Shown piece after piece: positions 42,782 to 51,799 of a stretch of 64,000 bases of DNA (the first letter of the stretch is position 1; each line of letters begins with the position of its first letter). The position numbers and the translations under genes are program-made. Source of the DNA: Cetobacterium sp. NK01 (GTDB taxonomy: Bacteria > Fusobacteriota > Fusobacteriia > Fusobacteriales > Fusobacteriaceae); NCBI RefSeq assembly GCF_024506395.1, contig NZ_JANIBO010000002.1:248001-312000 (forward strand), given 5' to 3'. Under the pieces are notes generated by a model that made no database searches, was not told the origin of the DNA, and worked only from the letters and a program-made list of their open reading frames with translations.

Positions 42782-43765
42782 TTAAGAAAATTCAAAAGTA
42801 AAAAGAGTATTTGGCTTACTTGTTAAAGTTTTTATTAAATTAATATCTGAATATGAACTTATAAAAGTTACTTTAGTTATATTTCTCATATTAAACATAG
42901 TATGATTTATTTTAATATTTCTTACATATACTCTTCTTTTCTCTAAAAAGGCAGCTTTCAATGTTGTTATAGTTCCACCTTTTTTTCCACTTTCCAAAAC
43001 TAGTAATTCATTTGTCAGATAGGCTTGTAATCTATTTCTTCGAAGAAGAAATACGCCTTTAACTCCTAAGCTAGGTGGTATTTCAGATATTAAAACTCCT
43101 CCTTTCCTTACTATTTCTTGAGCTAAACCATAATTTTCTTTCGGGTAAATTTCAGTTCCTAACCCTTGGCCTAATACAGCTATATTTTTTATACCATATT
43201 CTAAAGTTATTTTATGACCAATAGTATCACATCCCAAAGCCAAGCCACTTATATTGTATTTTAATTCATTTTTTAAATCTTTTATTAACATTTCAGTAAA
43301 TTGAACTACCCCTTCTTCTTGTGGATTTCTAGTCCCTACAATAGATATAGAGCTATTAAGTTCATGAATTTCTAATTTATTTCCTTTACAATACAATACA
43401 AACGGAGGATTTTTACATTCTCTTAATTTATTAGGATAGCCTGGACAAAAATATGTAATTACATCTATTTCATTTTCTACCATAACTTTTTTTTCATTTT
43501 CTATTTGATTTTTTAAATTTTTCATAAGTTTAAAATCTCCGAAAAAATTCTTTATTTTTTCTTTTTCTACTCCTTCTTTTAATACCTCTATTATTTCTAA
43601 AACTTTTTTATAATCTTCTTTAAAAACATTAATGCCCATCTCACTTGAATTTTTAAAAACTTTAAATAAAAAGTCAGGTGAAAAAGCTAAAATCTCAATT
43701 TTTCCAATATTTACAACCATCGAATTCATCATAGACCATAGCATCATATCTTCTTTTGAATACAT
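42782..43765 (-). CDS. dprA: DprA/Smf family DNA-processing protein
   Basis: A 327-residue protein with the DprA Rossmann-like core: SIVGTRNPQEEGVVQF, ISGLALGCDTIGHKITLEYG, IAVLGQGLGTEIYPKENYGL, GGVLISEIPPSLG, LLRRNRLQAYLTNELLVLE and SGKKGGTITTLKAA. DprA loads RecA onto incoming single-stranded DNA during transformation. Several consensus residues differ (GTR for GSR, LQAYLT for IIAGLS), so it is a divergent member. The N-terminal ~100 residues are helical, SAM-like. Start ATG at 43765. Confidence 0.85.
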   Translation of the reverse strand: MYSKEDMMLWSMMNSMVVNIGKIEILAFSPDFLFKVFKNSSEMGINVFKEDYKKVLEIIEVLKEGVEKEKIKNFFGDFKLMKNLKNQIENEKKVMVENEIDVITYFCPGYPNKLRECKNPPFVLYCKGNKLEIHELNSSISIVGTRNPQEEGVVQFTEMLIKDLKNELKYNISGLALGCDTIGHKITLEYGIKNIAVLGQGLGTEIYPKENYGLAQEIVRKGGVLISEIPPSLGVKGVFLLRRNRLQAYLTNELLVLESGKKGGTITTLKAAFLEKRRVYVRNIKINHTMFNMRNITKVTFISSYSDINLIKTLTSKPNTLFTFEFS

Positions 43766-43850
43766 AACTTCCTCGCCTCCATAATCTCTATTTTAATAGT
43801 AGATACTTTTATTTTATATAATTACCTTTATTTAAATTTATAAAAATAAA

Positions 43851-43874
43851 AAAACGGATTAATTAATCCGTTTT
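43851..43874. terminator. Terminator after the MATE gene
   Basis: Perfect palindrome AAAACGGATTAA / TTAATCCGTTTT overlapping the stop codon region of the minus-strand MATE gene. Confidence 0.75.
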
Positions 43875-45195
43875 ATACAAAACTTTTATTCATCCATTTT
43901 TTTGTTTTCCAACGCCATAACATAGCAAATCCTCTTATCCATTCATCTGTTCCATTAGCAATCCATATTCCTGCCAATGCCATTTCCAACCTTATACCTA
44001 ACAACCAAGATAATGGTGCTGCTACTCCTAACATCACAAAACATCCCATTGCCATTGGAAATTTTATATCTCCTGCTGCATGCAAAGCATTTATAACAAC
44101 AATATTAAAAGTTCTACCAGTCTCTATAAAAATCAACCAAGGGAATACCTTAGCAGTAGCCTTTACAACTTCCATATCTTTAGTAAATAATTCCATTATT
44201 TTAAATCTAAATATATAAACTAGAATCGATACTAGTGTTGCTGCCATAAAAGATAATGTTAGGCTCTTCATACATTGATTATAAGCCTTTTCTTTATCTC
44301 CTGCCCCTACAAGCTGTCCAACTTGAATAGCTGTTCCATGCCCTAATGCAATTGAAAAAATCATAATAAAGGACGACACTAATGCCAAATATGTTCTTGC
44401 CGTTATCTCTATTGTTCCCATAGTATTAACCATAGCCAATATTATAACTTGTGTTAAACTCCAAGTTAAGTGTTCTCCTGCTGTAGGTATTCCAATAGAT
44501 AAAATTTTCTTTACTTTTTCTAAAGTAAATTTATTTAAATCTTCCATTTTAAATTTACAATAATTTGTCATAACTATCAAGGATATTATTGCACCTATAA
44601 ATCTTGAAAAAACTGTTGATAAGCCAACTCCAGTGACTCCTAGAATAGGAGCTCCCAACCATCCAAAAATAAACATTCCATTACCTAATATGTTCAATAA
44701 ATTAACTCCAACATTTATAAATAACATCGGTTTAGTATTTCCATAACTTTTTAAAATTGCACCATTAGTTAAAGATATCGCTTGAAAAACACAAAGACCT
44801 CCAACTAATTTAAAATAATCCATTCCTATTTCTCGTAAATTTAATGGTAATTTTATTTTTATTAAAATCCATTCCCATCCAATAAAATATATAAATCCTA
44901 AAACAATCCCTATAAAAAGATTCATCAATAAAGACGCTGCTATTACCTCTTTTGTGGATTTATGATTTTTTGCACCTATAAATTGTGCCATAAGTATTGT
45001 CGTTCCTAAACATATAAAACTAAGAATGGTATTTTGAATTAACAAAACTTGACTCATTCCACCAACCGATCCAACTGCCTTATCGCTAAATCTTCCAAGC
45101 ATAATTGTATCAACATTTCCTACAACAGTAACCAATAATAATTCTAAAAATATTGGAATAGTTATAGAAAACAATGATTTTTTTTGTTCTAACAT
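43873..45195 (-). CDS. MATE family efflux transporter
   Basis: A 440-residue, ~12-TM MATE protein. It has SITIPIFLELLLVTVVGNVDTIMLGRFSDKAVG at the start (NorM-like), AQFIGAKNHKSTKEVIAASL, GVTGVGLSTVFSRFIGA, and GHGTAIQVGQLVGAGDKEKA in the second half. It differs from the MATE at 22745 (closer to the DinF/NorM drug pump side). Substrate unknown. GGAGAGGA precedes the ATG. Confidence 0.9.
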   Translation of the reverse strand: MLEQKKSLFSITIPIFLELLLVTVVGNVDTIMLGRFSDKAVGSVGGMSQVLLIQNTILSFICLGTTILMAQFIGAKNHKSTKEVIAASLLMNLFIGIVLGFIYFIGWEWILIKIKLPLNLREIGMDYFKLVGGLCVFQAISLTNGAILKSYGNTKPMLFINVGVNLLNILGNGMFIFGWLGAPILGVTGVGLSTVFSRFIGAIISLIVMTNYCKFKMEDLNKFTLEKVKKILSIGIPTAGEHLTWSLTQVIILAMVNTMGTIEITARTYLALVSSFIMIFSIALGHGTAIQVGQLVGAGDKEKAYNQCMKSLTLSFMAATLVSILVYIFRFKIMELFTKDMEVVKATAKVFPWLIFIETGRTFNIVVINALHAAGDIKFPMAMGCFVMLGVAAPLSWLLGIRLEMALAGIWIANGTDEWIRGFAMLWRWKTKKWMNKSFV

Positions 45196-45273
45196 CTTTG
45201 TCCTCTCCTGCTTTTATTTTATTATTTATATCGTTTTATTATACTACACCTTTTGTATTGTGTAAATTTTTTA

Positions 45274-45302
45274 TTGATTTTTAACATATCTTAATGTATA
45301 AT
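45274..45302 (+). promoter_or_regulatory. Promoter of the Bax-like glucosaminidase gene
   Basis: TTGATT (45274-45279), 17-base spacer, TATAAT (45297-45302). It overlaps the longer upstream frame and thereby supports the ATG at 45345 as the start. Confidence 0.7.
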
Positions 45303-45344
45303 CTAACGTATATAAAAAATATAACTATTGATAAAGGAGAAGTT

Positions 45345-46094
45345 ATGGTAAAAAAATTTGTTATTAGTATGCTAATTTTTTTCCTTTATTCATCTTTTAC
45401 ATTCTCTATTAATGTGGATTTTCATATTCCTCATGAAATTAAATACGAAACTATAGAAGTTAAAACATTGAGAGATTTAGAGAATAAACCTACTGAAAAT
45501 CACGTTTACTCTTTAGATGGATTAGACTTAAAAAAATTAAGTATACGTAATCGAAAAGAAGTTTTTATTTCAATGCTCCTGCCTAGTATTGAAATAGTTA
45601 ATAAGGAAATTGATAGAGATATATCTATTATAAATGCCTTATCTAGAAAAAATTCTCATACTTCTGAGGAAAAAAAAGAATTAGATAGAATTTTTAAAGC
45701 TTATAAAGTTTCAGCATATAATTGGTCTGAACTAAAAAAAAGAATGATAAAATATCCTACTTCACTTATTCTTTCGCAAGCTGCAATTGAAAGTGGTTGG
45801 GGAACATCAAAAGTTTTTAGAGAGAAAAATAATCTTTTTGGTATGAATGCCTATAAACATACAAACCGTACTTATAAAGAGTATGATTCTATTAAAGACT
45901 CTGTTAAAGATTTTGTTCTAACTCTTTCTAGAGTTAATGCATATAAGTCTCTTAGAACTAAGGTTCATGCTGGTGAACCACCTGAAAAAATCGCATCCGG
46001 ATTAACTAATTATTCAGAGTTGAAAGGTGCTTATATAAAAAAAGTTCAAACAATGTTAAGACATAATAATTTTGAAAAATATGACGATGTATAA
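45345..46094 (+). CDS. Exported Bax-like N-acetylglucosaminidase
   Basis: A 249-residue exported peptidoglycan hydrolase. Signal peptide FVISMLIFFLYSSFTFS. The C-terminal ~130 residues form a glucosaminidase (GH73-like/Bax) domain: YPTSLILSQAAIESGWGTSK (catalytic Glu), NNLFGMNAYKH, YKEYDSIKDSVKDFVLTLSR, YKSLRTKV and LTNYSELKGAYIKKVQTML. It trims glycan strands in the periplasm. Start: ATG at 45345 after AAAGGAG. Confidence 0.88.
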   Translation: MVKKFVISMLIFFLYSSFTFSINVDFHIPHEIKYETIEVKTLRDLENKPTENHVYSLDGLDLKKLSIRNRKEVFISMLLPSIEIVNKEIDRDISIINALSRKNSHTSEEKKELDRIFKAYKVSAYNWSELKKRMIKYPTSLILSQAAIESGWGTSKVFREKNNLFGMNAYKHTNRTYKEYDSIKDSVKDFVLTLSRVNAYKSLRTKVHAGEPPEKIASGLTNYSELKGAYIKKVQTMLRHNNFEKYDDV

Positions 46095-46126
46095 AAAAAC
46101 CTACTTTTAATTAAGTAGGTTTTTTT
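46093..46126. terminator. Bidirectional terminator overlapping two stop codons
   Basis: AAAAAAACCTACTT / AAGTAGGTTTTTTT with a six-base loop. It includes the end of the Bax-like gene stop and touches the stop of the convergent CDF gene. Confidence 0.85.
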
Positions 46127-47354
46127 AATCCAATAAACAATCTAAATGAATTGTTATACTTTTAACTAATGGAAAATCCTCTTTTATAGAATTTTCTAAA
46201 TCGTCAGATATTTTATGAGCTTTATAAACACTCATATCTTTTGGAACTCTAATATGGAACTCTAAAAATATTTTATCACCTGATTTTCTCATCATTATAT
46301 CATGAACATTTTTTATATCTGTATTTTCGTAAATATATTTTTTTATATCTGTCACAAATTCTACATCTTGTTTATCTAAAATTGTATCTGTAGTTTCTAA
46401 AATTACACTAACCCCTTCTTTAAATATTAAAATAGCAACTAATATACTTATCAACAAATCAAATATCGGATTTATATATATAGATAACAAAATTCCAAGT
46501 ACAACACCTAAAGAAGCAAAAATATCATTTCTGCTATCTTTAGCATCTGCTATCAATGCACTATTTTCTGTTTCTAATCCTACCCTTATTTTTTGCCTAT
46601 ACATAAAGTATTTAACTACTGATGAAAATAAAGCAAAATATACCGTTAGCATTTCTGGAACTTCTCTTTTTTCTCCTGAAAATAGAATTTCAACGCCTCC
46701 TTTTCCAAGTTCAAAAGCAGTAAGAATCATAAAAATTCCCATTATAACTCCTATTACACTTTCTATTTTCTCATGTCCAAAAGGATGATCTTCATCTTCT
46801 GGAATATTACTAAAATGAATTCCTAGTAAAATTCCACTTGAAGTTACTACATCTGACAACGAGTTAAATCCATCTGCTAATAAAGCTCTAGATTTTCCTA
46901 TATATCCAAAACTAATTTTAGTTGTAGCTAAAACTATATTCCAGAATATTGAAGCTATTACAGTTTTTTGCCCTTCTTTTTTTCTTAAATTTTTATTTTC
47001 TACATCTTCAATTATAAACTCGCCATTTTCCATTTTTTTAAATCCTGTTTTCAATAAAAATCCAGAAAGAAAATCTTTATTTTCTACAATCAAGCTTCCC
47101 TTTTTTATTTTCTTGTTAATTATAAAAGATAATAATTTTCTACCATATGATTTAAATCTCTCATCTTTTTTTACGAAAATTCTTTTTAATCTGTAGCTAT
47201 TCAAATTTTTTTCTAATACAGCATAAGCAACAATCTCATTCTTAATTTCTAATGTTACATAAATCCCATTTTCATATAAAAAAAACTCTTTATCCAACTG
47301 CTCAACTTCATTTATTTTACTCTTTATTTCTTCAAAAGAATAACTCTTATACAT
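46125..47354 (-). CDS. GNAT acetyltransferase - cation diffusion facilitator fusion
   Basis: A 409-residue protein. Residues ~1-115 look like a GNAT N-acetyltransferase (IVAYAVLEKNLNSYRLKRIFVKKDERFKSYGRKLLSFII, then ENKDFLSGFLLKTGFKKM). Residues ~125-409 are a CDF metal exporter with SRALLADGFNSLSDVVTSSG and NSALIADAKDSRNDIFASLG (the HxxxD/DxxxD-type metal site in TM2 and TM5), HPFGHEKIE, and a C-terminal cytoplasmic metal-binding domain (VHDIMMRKSGDKIFLEFHIRV). It exports Zn, Fe, Mn or similar. The ATG at 47354 is preceded by GGAGGAG, while the GTG at 47366 lies within that site. Confidence 0.85.
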   Translation of the reverse strand: MYKSYSFEEIKSKINEVEQLDKEFFLYENGIYVTLEIKNEIVAYAVLEKNLNSYRLKRIFVKKDERFKSYGRKLLSFIINKKIKKGSLIVENKDFLSGFLLKTGFKKMENGEFIIEDVENKNLRKKEGQKTVIASIFWNIVLATTKISFGYIGKSRALLADGFNSLSDVVTSSGILLGIHFSNIPEDEDHPFGHEKIESVIGVIMGIFMILTAFELGKGGVEILFSGEKREVPEMLTVYFALFSSVVKYFMYRQKIRVGLETENSALIADAKDSRNDIFASLGVVLGILLSIYINPIFDLLISILVAILIFKEGVSVILETTDTILDKQDVEFVTDIKKYIYENTDIKNVHDIMMRKSGDKIFLEFHIRVPKDMSVYKAHKISDDLENSIKEDFPLVKSITIHLDCLLD

Positions 47355-47391
47355 CTTCTCCTCCACAAAATAGTAATTAGAATATTATATA

Positions 47392-47428
47392 AAAAAAACT
47401 CTCCTTTTACAAGTAAGGAGAGTTTTTT
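47392..47428. terminator. Terminator after the symporter gene
   Basis: A8, CTCTCC... / GGAGAG, T6. On the minus strand it ends the symporter transcript (stop at 47432) just before the CDF gene. Confidence 0.75.
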
Positions 47429-47431
47429 ATT

Positions 47432-48613
47432 TTAATTTTGTTTTTGTAAAGCTTTATCTTTTTTAAAGATTCCATTTAGTATCAATGCTAACGCTCCATC
47501 TCCAACAACATTACATGCAGTTCCAAAACTATCCTGCAAAGCAAATATTGTAAGCATCAATGCAATTCCAGTATCATCAAAACCTAAAACAGATGATATT
47601 ATTCCAAGAGAAGCCATAACTGTTCCACCAGGAACTCCAGGTGCTCCTATCGCAAATATTCCTAATAAAACTACAAATAAAACCATTGTTCCTACCGAAG
47701 GCAGAGTTCCATATAAAACTTGAGATACTGTCATTACGAAAAATACCTCTGTTAACACAGAACCACATAAATGAACAGTTGCTCCTAAAGGAATTGCAAA
47801 ATTAGCAATATCTTCATCTAGTGCTTGAGATTTTTTAGCACAAGAAAGAGCCACTGGTAAAGTTGCTGCTGAAGACATAGTCCCAACTGCAGTTAAATAC
47901 GCTGGACCATAAGCTTTTAAAAGAGTTAATGGATTTTGCTTAGAAACTGCACCTCCTATACTATAAAGTATAGACAACCAAATAAAGTGTCCTACTAAAA
48001 CAATTATAACAACTTTTAAGAAAACAGGTAATTGTTTTGTTATACTACCTTCATAAGCTAATGTTGCAAAAGTTGATGTTATAAAAAATGGTAGTATTGG
48101 TATTATTATTCTATATACAATTGATAAAATTACATTATTAAACTCATCTAATGCTGCCTCTAATTTTTTTGAGTTTGTCCAAACAATAGCTAATCCTAAA
48201 AACAATGCTAACACTAAAGCTGACATTACTGATAAAACAGGTGGAATATTTAATTTAAATAACATTGGCGGCAATGTTTTTAAACCATGAGCTACCGTTA
48301 AAATATTAAGCATAGGAATTATCATATATCCTGAAAGCATTGAAAATATCGCAGCACCCAAAGATGACAAATACGCTAATATTAGCATTGCTATAAGCAT
48401 TTTACTTGCATTTGATTTCATTTTTGTTATAGCTGGTGCTATAAAACCTAAAATAATAAGTGGTACTGTAAAAGAAATTATTTGTCCTAGTATAAACTTT
48501 ATAGTCTGTATTATACCTATTACAGACTCACTAGAAAATAAACCAATAATTAAACCTGCGATAACTCCAAATATCAATTTTAATATTAAGTTATCTTTTT
48601 TTTCATTTGACAT
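47432..48613 (-). CDS. Dicarboxylate/amino acid:cation symporter (SDF family)
   Basis: A 393-residue transporter of the glutamate/aspartate (DAACS) family. The evidence is FTVPLIILGFIAPAITKMKS, PAYLTAVGTMSSAATLPVALSCAKK (the serine-rich HP1 motif), NFAIPLGATVHLCGS (NMDGT-like motif), GAPGVPGGTVMASLGIISS (HP2) and DSFGTACNVVGDGALALIL. The replacement of NMDGT by PLGATVHLCGS points to a substrate other than aspartate/glutamate, such as serine, threonine or a dicarboxylate. It has a consensus promoter and its own terminator. Confidence 0.88.
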   Translation of the reverse strand: MSNEKKDNLILKLIFGVIAGLIIGLFSSESVIGIIQTIKFILGQIISFTVPLIILGFIAPAITKMKSNASKMLIAMLILAYLSSLGAAIFSMLSGYMIIPMLNILTVAHGLKTLPPMLFKLNIPPVLSVMSALVLALFLGLAIVWTNSKKLEAALDEFNNVILSIVYRIIIPILPFFITSTFATLAYEGSITKQLPVFLKVVIIVLVGHFIWLSILYSIGGAVSKQNPLTLLKAYGPAYLTAVGTMSSAATLPVALSCAKKSQALDEDIANFAIPLGATVHLCGSVLTEVFFVMTVSQVLYGTLPSVGTMVLFVVLLGIFAIGAPGVPGGTVMASLGIISSVLGFDDTGIALMLTIFALQDSFGTACNVVGDGALALILNGIFKKDKALQKQN

Positions 48614-48659
48614 TTTTTGTCCCCCTTTGAATTAATTTGTTAAGTTTCATTACTTCCTA

Positions 48660-48688
48660 AGTTTATTCCTGTTTAACATTTTTGTCAA
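48660..48688 (-). promoter_or_regulatory. Promoter of the SDF symporter gene
   Basis: Minus strand TTGACA (48688-48683), 17-base spacer, TAAACT (48665-48660). A palindrome AAAGGAAATT-A-AATTTCTTT near 48707-48727 lies upstream between this promoter and the divergent K+ channel gene. Confidence 0.7.
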
Positions 48689-48775
48689 ATATTTTTATTT
48701 GTTCTTTTAAAGGAAATTAAATTTCTTTCAGTAAGTTTTCAGTAGAAAATGTTTTTTTGGGAGGATACACAAATT

Positions 48776-49720
48776 ATGATAAACTATAAAACTTTTTTCA
48801 CAAAATTAATAAATTACCTTAAAACCTTTAAAAATATCAAGAGTTTAAATGATTTAAAAAAAGAGCAAATAAGAACTTTCTCTTTAATACTTTCTATTTT
48901 ATTTACAGCATGGGAACTTTATACTTCAAATACAATAAATAGCTCTAGACAATTTATTGTTAGTAGTTTTATTATGGTTATTTCAATGTTTTTTATTATT
49001 TATCCTTTTGCTTATTTTTTCAGATCTAAATTTAAAAAATTTTTAAGTAATCATGCTATTTTCTCTATCTTCTTAATTTTGTATTTTATACTATTAATTC
49101 CAATTTTAGGAGGAATAGATTATATTTTTCTAAACATTTTTTTAGGAAGCTTTATTATAAAGTTTCTACATATTATATCAATATTAGTTTCTATGTCATT
49201 AATAATGATTATAGTTTCAAAACAATTTATTATGTTAATAAATAAAAAACGACAAATAAAAGGTTTAGATATATTAACTACTTTTTTAACTTATATTACC
49301 TTAGGTTTAGCTTTTGGATCATTTTATTATATTTTAAATTTAATGGCTCAAAACAATCTTTTTATAGGAGTAGATAAACCTTCTATTTTTAACTTAGAAA
49401 ATTTTTTAAATTACTTATATATAAGTCTTGGTAGTTTAACTACTGTTGGATCAGGTAGCATATCACCATTAAATGCTTACATTAGATTACTTTGTGTTTT
49501 AGAAACTATATTAGGAATATTTTTAACTAGTTTTTCTTTAGGTTTTATTTTCTCGGCTCTTGGAGCTACTTTACCTTCTCCTCAAGATGATAGTTTAGAA
49601 AGTAATAGTACAGAAGTAAATGTTCCTACTAAAAATTTTCCTTTATTTTGGGGAACTATTAATTTTATAAAAAAAATTAAAGCTGATTTAAACGAAGTTG
49701 AAAATCCTTCTAAACTTTAG
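48776..49720 (+). CDS. Putative potassium channel (Ion_trans_2 pore)
   Basis: A 314-residue membrane protein with about six TM segments. The pore region near residues 215-235 reads LYISLGSLTTVGSGSISPL, with TTVGSG as the K+ selectivity filter and a following TM (LLCVLETILGIFLTSFSLGFIFSAL). This is the layout of a 2TM pore after extra N-terminal helices. No RCK domain is attached. The start is the ATG at 48776 after GGGAGG; an ATG at 48749 lies upstream of that site. Confidence 0.82.
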   Translation: MINYKTFFTKLINYLKTFKNIKSLNDLKKEQIRTFSLILSILFTAWELYTSNTINSSRQFIVSSFIMVISMFFIIYPFAYFFRSKFKKFLSNHAIFSIFLILYFILLIPILGGIDYIFLNIFLGSFIIKFLHIISILVSMSLIMIIVSKQFIMLINKKRQIKGLDILTTFLTYITLGLAFGSFYYILNLMAQNNLFIGVDKPSIFNLENFLNYLYISLGSLTTVGSGSISPLNAYIRLLCVLETILGIFLTSFSLGFIFSALGATLPSPQDDSLESNSTEVNVPTKNFPLFWGTINFIKKIKADLNEVENPSKL

Positions 49721-49738
49721 ATATTACAGTGTAAAATA

Positions 49739-49770
49739 AAAATTCAGTCTAATAAAATAGACTGAATTTT
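49739..49770. terminator. Bidirectional terminator (K+ channel / methyltransferase-like)
   Basis: AAAATTCAGTCTA and TAGACTGAATTTT arms, six-base loop, T run, between convergent genes. Confidence 0.85.
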
Positions 49771-49785
49771 TATTTATAATATTTT

Positions 49786-50292
49786 TTATTTTTTTAGTAT
49801 CACATTGATATACTCATTTTTATTTTCTACCTCTAAAATATCAAAATCAGTAAATCCTACTAAATCAACAAGTTCTTTCTCTGTGAAACATGTATGCCAT
49901 TTTCCTTCTTTAAAAAAATCTTGCTCTCCAAACCTAAAAGAAAGATATATTAATCCTTTTTCAACTAAAACTTGATAAAATCTATTCAAAACATAATATA
50001 AATCTAAACGATCTAAATGTAAAAGTGTATCCAAAGCCCAAATTCCTATAAACCGCTCTTTTTCTCTTAAACTTTTCATGAGTTTTATTACACTATCTTT
50101 TGCAATAATATCAAAATTTTCATCATCATTTTTATATTCTATTTTTAAATGCTCTATATTATGGCCTTTTTCTAAAAAAAACTTATTTATTATCTCTTCC
50201 TTAGGTTTTAATGACAGTATTTTTCCATGTTTTAACAGTTTTTTTTCAAAATTTTTTACATCCTCTAATCTAATATTCGTCCCATCATACAA
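49786..50292 (-). CDS. Methyltransferase-like protein with degenerate SAM site
   Basis: A 168-residue protein whose second half follows class I SAM methyltransferases (FIGIWALDTLLHLDRLDLYYVLNRFYQVLVEKGLIYLSFRFGE, then CFTEKELVDLVGFTDFDILEVE). The position of motif I, normally (D/E)xGxGxG, reads KILSLKPKEEIINKFFLEKG, with no glycine cluster. SAM binding is therefore doubtful. It may be a decayed enzyme or one with an altered role. The ATG at 50292 has AAGGAGG upstream. Confidence 0.6.
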   Translation of the reverse strand: MYDGTNIRLEDVKNFEKKLLKHGKILSLKPKEEIINKFFLEKGHNIEHLKIEYKNDDENFDIIAKDSVIKLMKSLREKERFIGIWALDTLLHLDRLDLYYVLNRFYQVLVEKGLIYLSFRFGEQDFFKEGKWHTCFTEKELVDLVGFTDFDILEVENKNEYINVILKK

Positions 50293-50396
50293 ACAACCTC
50301 CTTATCTTTAACTCTCCCTATTTTTATATACAAATTTATTGTGGTCTTTCCTTGATTTATATGATAAAATCCCTATAAAGTTTTAAGGAGGACTGT

Positions 50397-51008
50397 ATGA
50401 TTATATTCCAAAATATTAGTATTAAGTTTAATAATAAAATTATTTTAGAAAATTTTAATTTAAATATAAAAAAAGGCGAAAAAATTCTTATTTCTGGTGC
50501 TTCTGGTAAAGGAAAAACCACGCTTCTAAAAACACTACTAGGTTTTACTCTTCCTAACTCTGGAAATATCTTCGTTGATAATATAAAATTAAACGAAAAA
50601 AATATTAATAATATTAGAAGCAAAATTGCTTATATGCCTCAATCTACACCTTTTTTAAATACAAAGGTTGAAAAATTAATAAATACTATTTTTAATTATA
50701 AACAAAATTTAAATATCAATTTTGAAATGGTTAAACTCATTAAAATTTTAAAGGAATTTGATCTAGATTCAAGTATTTTATCTAAAGATATAACTCAGCT
50801 TTCTGGAGGTGAAAAACAACGTTTGGCTTTTGTTATTCTTATTTTATTAGATAGAAAAATATGGATCTTAGATGAAATCACTTCTTCTCTAGATCAAGAT
50901 ATGAAACAAAAAGTTACTAACTATATATTAAAAACTGATAAAACGGTTCTCCTGGTTTCTCATGATAAAACAGAATCTTTAAATAATTTTAGGACGGTGA
51001 TTCTTTAA
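50397..51008 (+). CDS. fetA: ABC transporter ATPase, FetA type
   Basis: A 203-residue ATPase. Walker A GASGKGKTTL, Q-loop YMPQSTPFL, signature LSGGEKQRLAF, Walker B KIWILDEITSSL and switch His in VLLVSHDK are all present. It is short, like FetA/YbbL. The next gene overlaps its stop by one base and is a FetB-type permease, so the pair is probably an iron (or other metal) exporter. AAGGAGG precedes the ATG. Confidence 0.88.
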   Translation: MIIFQNISIKFNNKIILENFNLNIKKGEKILISGASGKGKTTLLKTLLGFTLPNSGNIFVDNIKLNEKNINNIRSKIAYMPQSTPFLNTKVEKLINTIFNYKQNLNINFEMVKLIKILKEFDLDSSILSKDITQLSGGEKQRLAFVILILLDRKIWILDEITSSLDQDMKQKVTNYILKTDKTVLLVSHDKTESLNNFRTVIL

Positions 51009-51790
51009 TGGCACAAGATATATTTCTACCTAATCTACTTTATTTTGCTATTTTTTTAATCCCTATCTTCTTTATTATGAGTTATCTTGAAATAAATATG
51101 ATTTCTAATGTTATAAAATCTATTCTTAGAATGTTTATCCAACTTATGTTAGTCGGTGTTTATCTACATTATATTTTAACACTCAATAATTCATGGATTA
51201 ATTTAGTGTATTTGGCTCTTATGACTTTCGCATGTACTTTTACAATTGTGAGAGACGTTAAAATAAGAGATGGTAAATTTTATATAATTGTTGCTGTATC
51301 TACTATTATTCCTTTAATCCTTAATATGTTTATATTTTCAGAGCTTTTACTACATTTAAAAAATCCTCTTGATGCATTATATTTAATACCAATCTCTGGT
51401 ATGATTTTAGGAAATACCTTAAATGGAATGATTGTAACTATAAATGACTTTTTAAATAATTTAAAACTTAACGAAGAAAGATATCTTCTATCTTTATCAT
51501 TTGGAGCTACTAAATTTGAAGCACTAAAGCCTTTTATAGCAAATGCCATAACTTTAGCTTTTAAACCTTCTGTTGCTACTATGGCAAATGTTGGATTAGT
51601 TTCTCTTCCTGGTATGATGACTGGTCAAATTTTAGGGGGATCCCTACCTATTATTGCTATAAAATATCAAATTGCTATAATGATTGCTCTTTTTGTATGC
51701 AGATTTTTATCTTCTTTTATTTTACTTTATTTTTGTTCATTATATTTTTTTAATAAATACTCAATATTTACATTAAAAATTAAAGAATAG
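51008..51790 (+). CDS. fetB: FetB/UPF0014 family permease
   Basis: A 260-residue, ~7-TM permease. RMFIQLMLVGVYLHYIL, ISGMILGNTLNGMIVTINDF, ERYLLSLSFGATKFEALKPF and SLPGMMTGQILGGSLPIIAIKYQI are the FetB hallmarks. In E. coli FetAB exports iron and protects against oxidative stress. It overlaps fetA by one base, so translation is coupled. Confidence 0.9.
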   Translation: MAQDIFLPNLLYFAIFLIPIFFIMSYLEINMISNVIKSILRMFIQLMLVGVYLHYILTLNNSWINLVYLALMTFACTFTIVRDVKIRDGKFYIIVAVSTIIPLILNMFIFSELLLHLKNPLDALYLIPISGMILGNTLNGMIVTINDFLNNLKLNEERYLLSLSFGATKFEALKPFIANAITLAFKPSVATMANVGLVSLPGMMTGQILGGSLPIIAIKYQIAIMIALFVCRFLSSFILLYFCSLYFFNKYSIFTLKIKE

Positions 51791-51799
51791 GTGATATTT

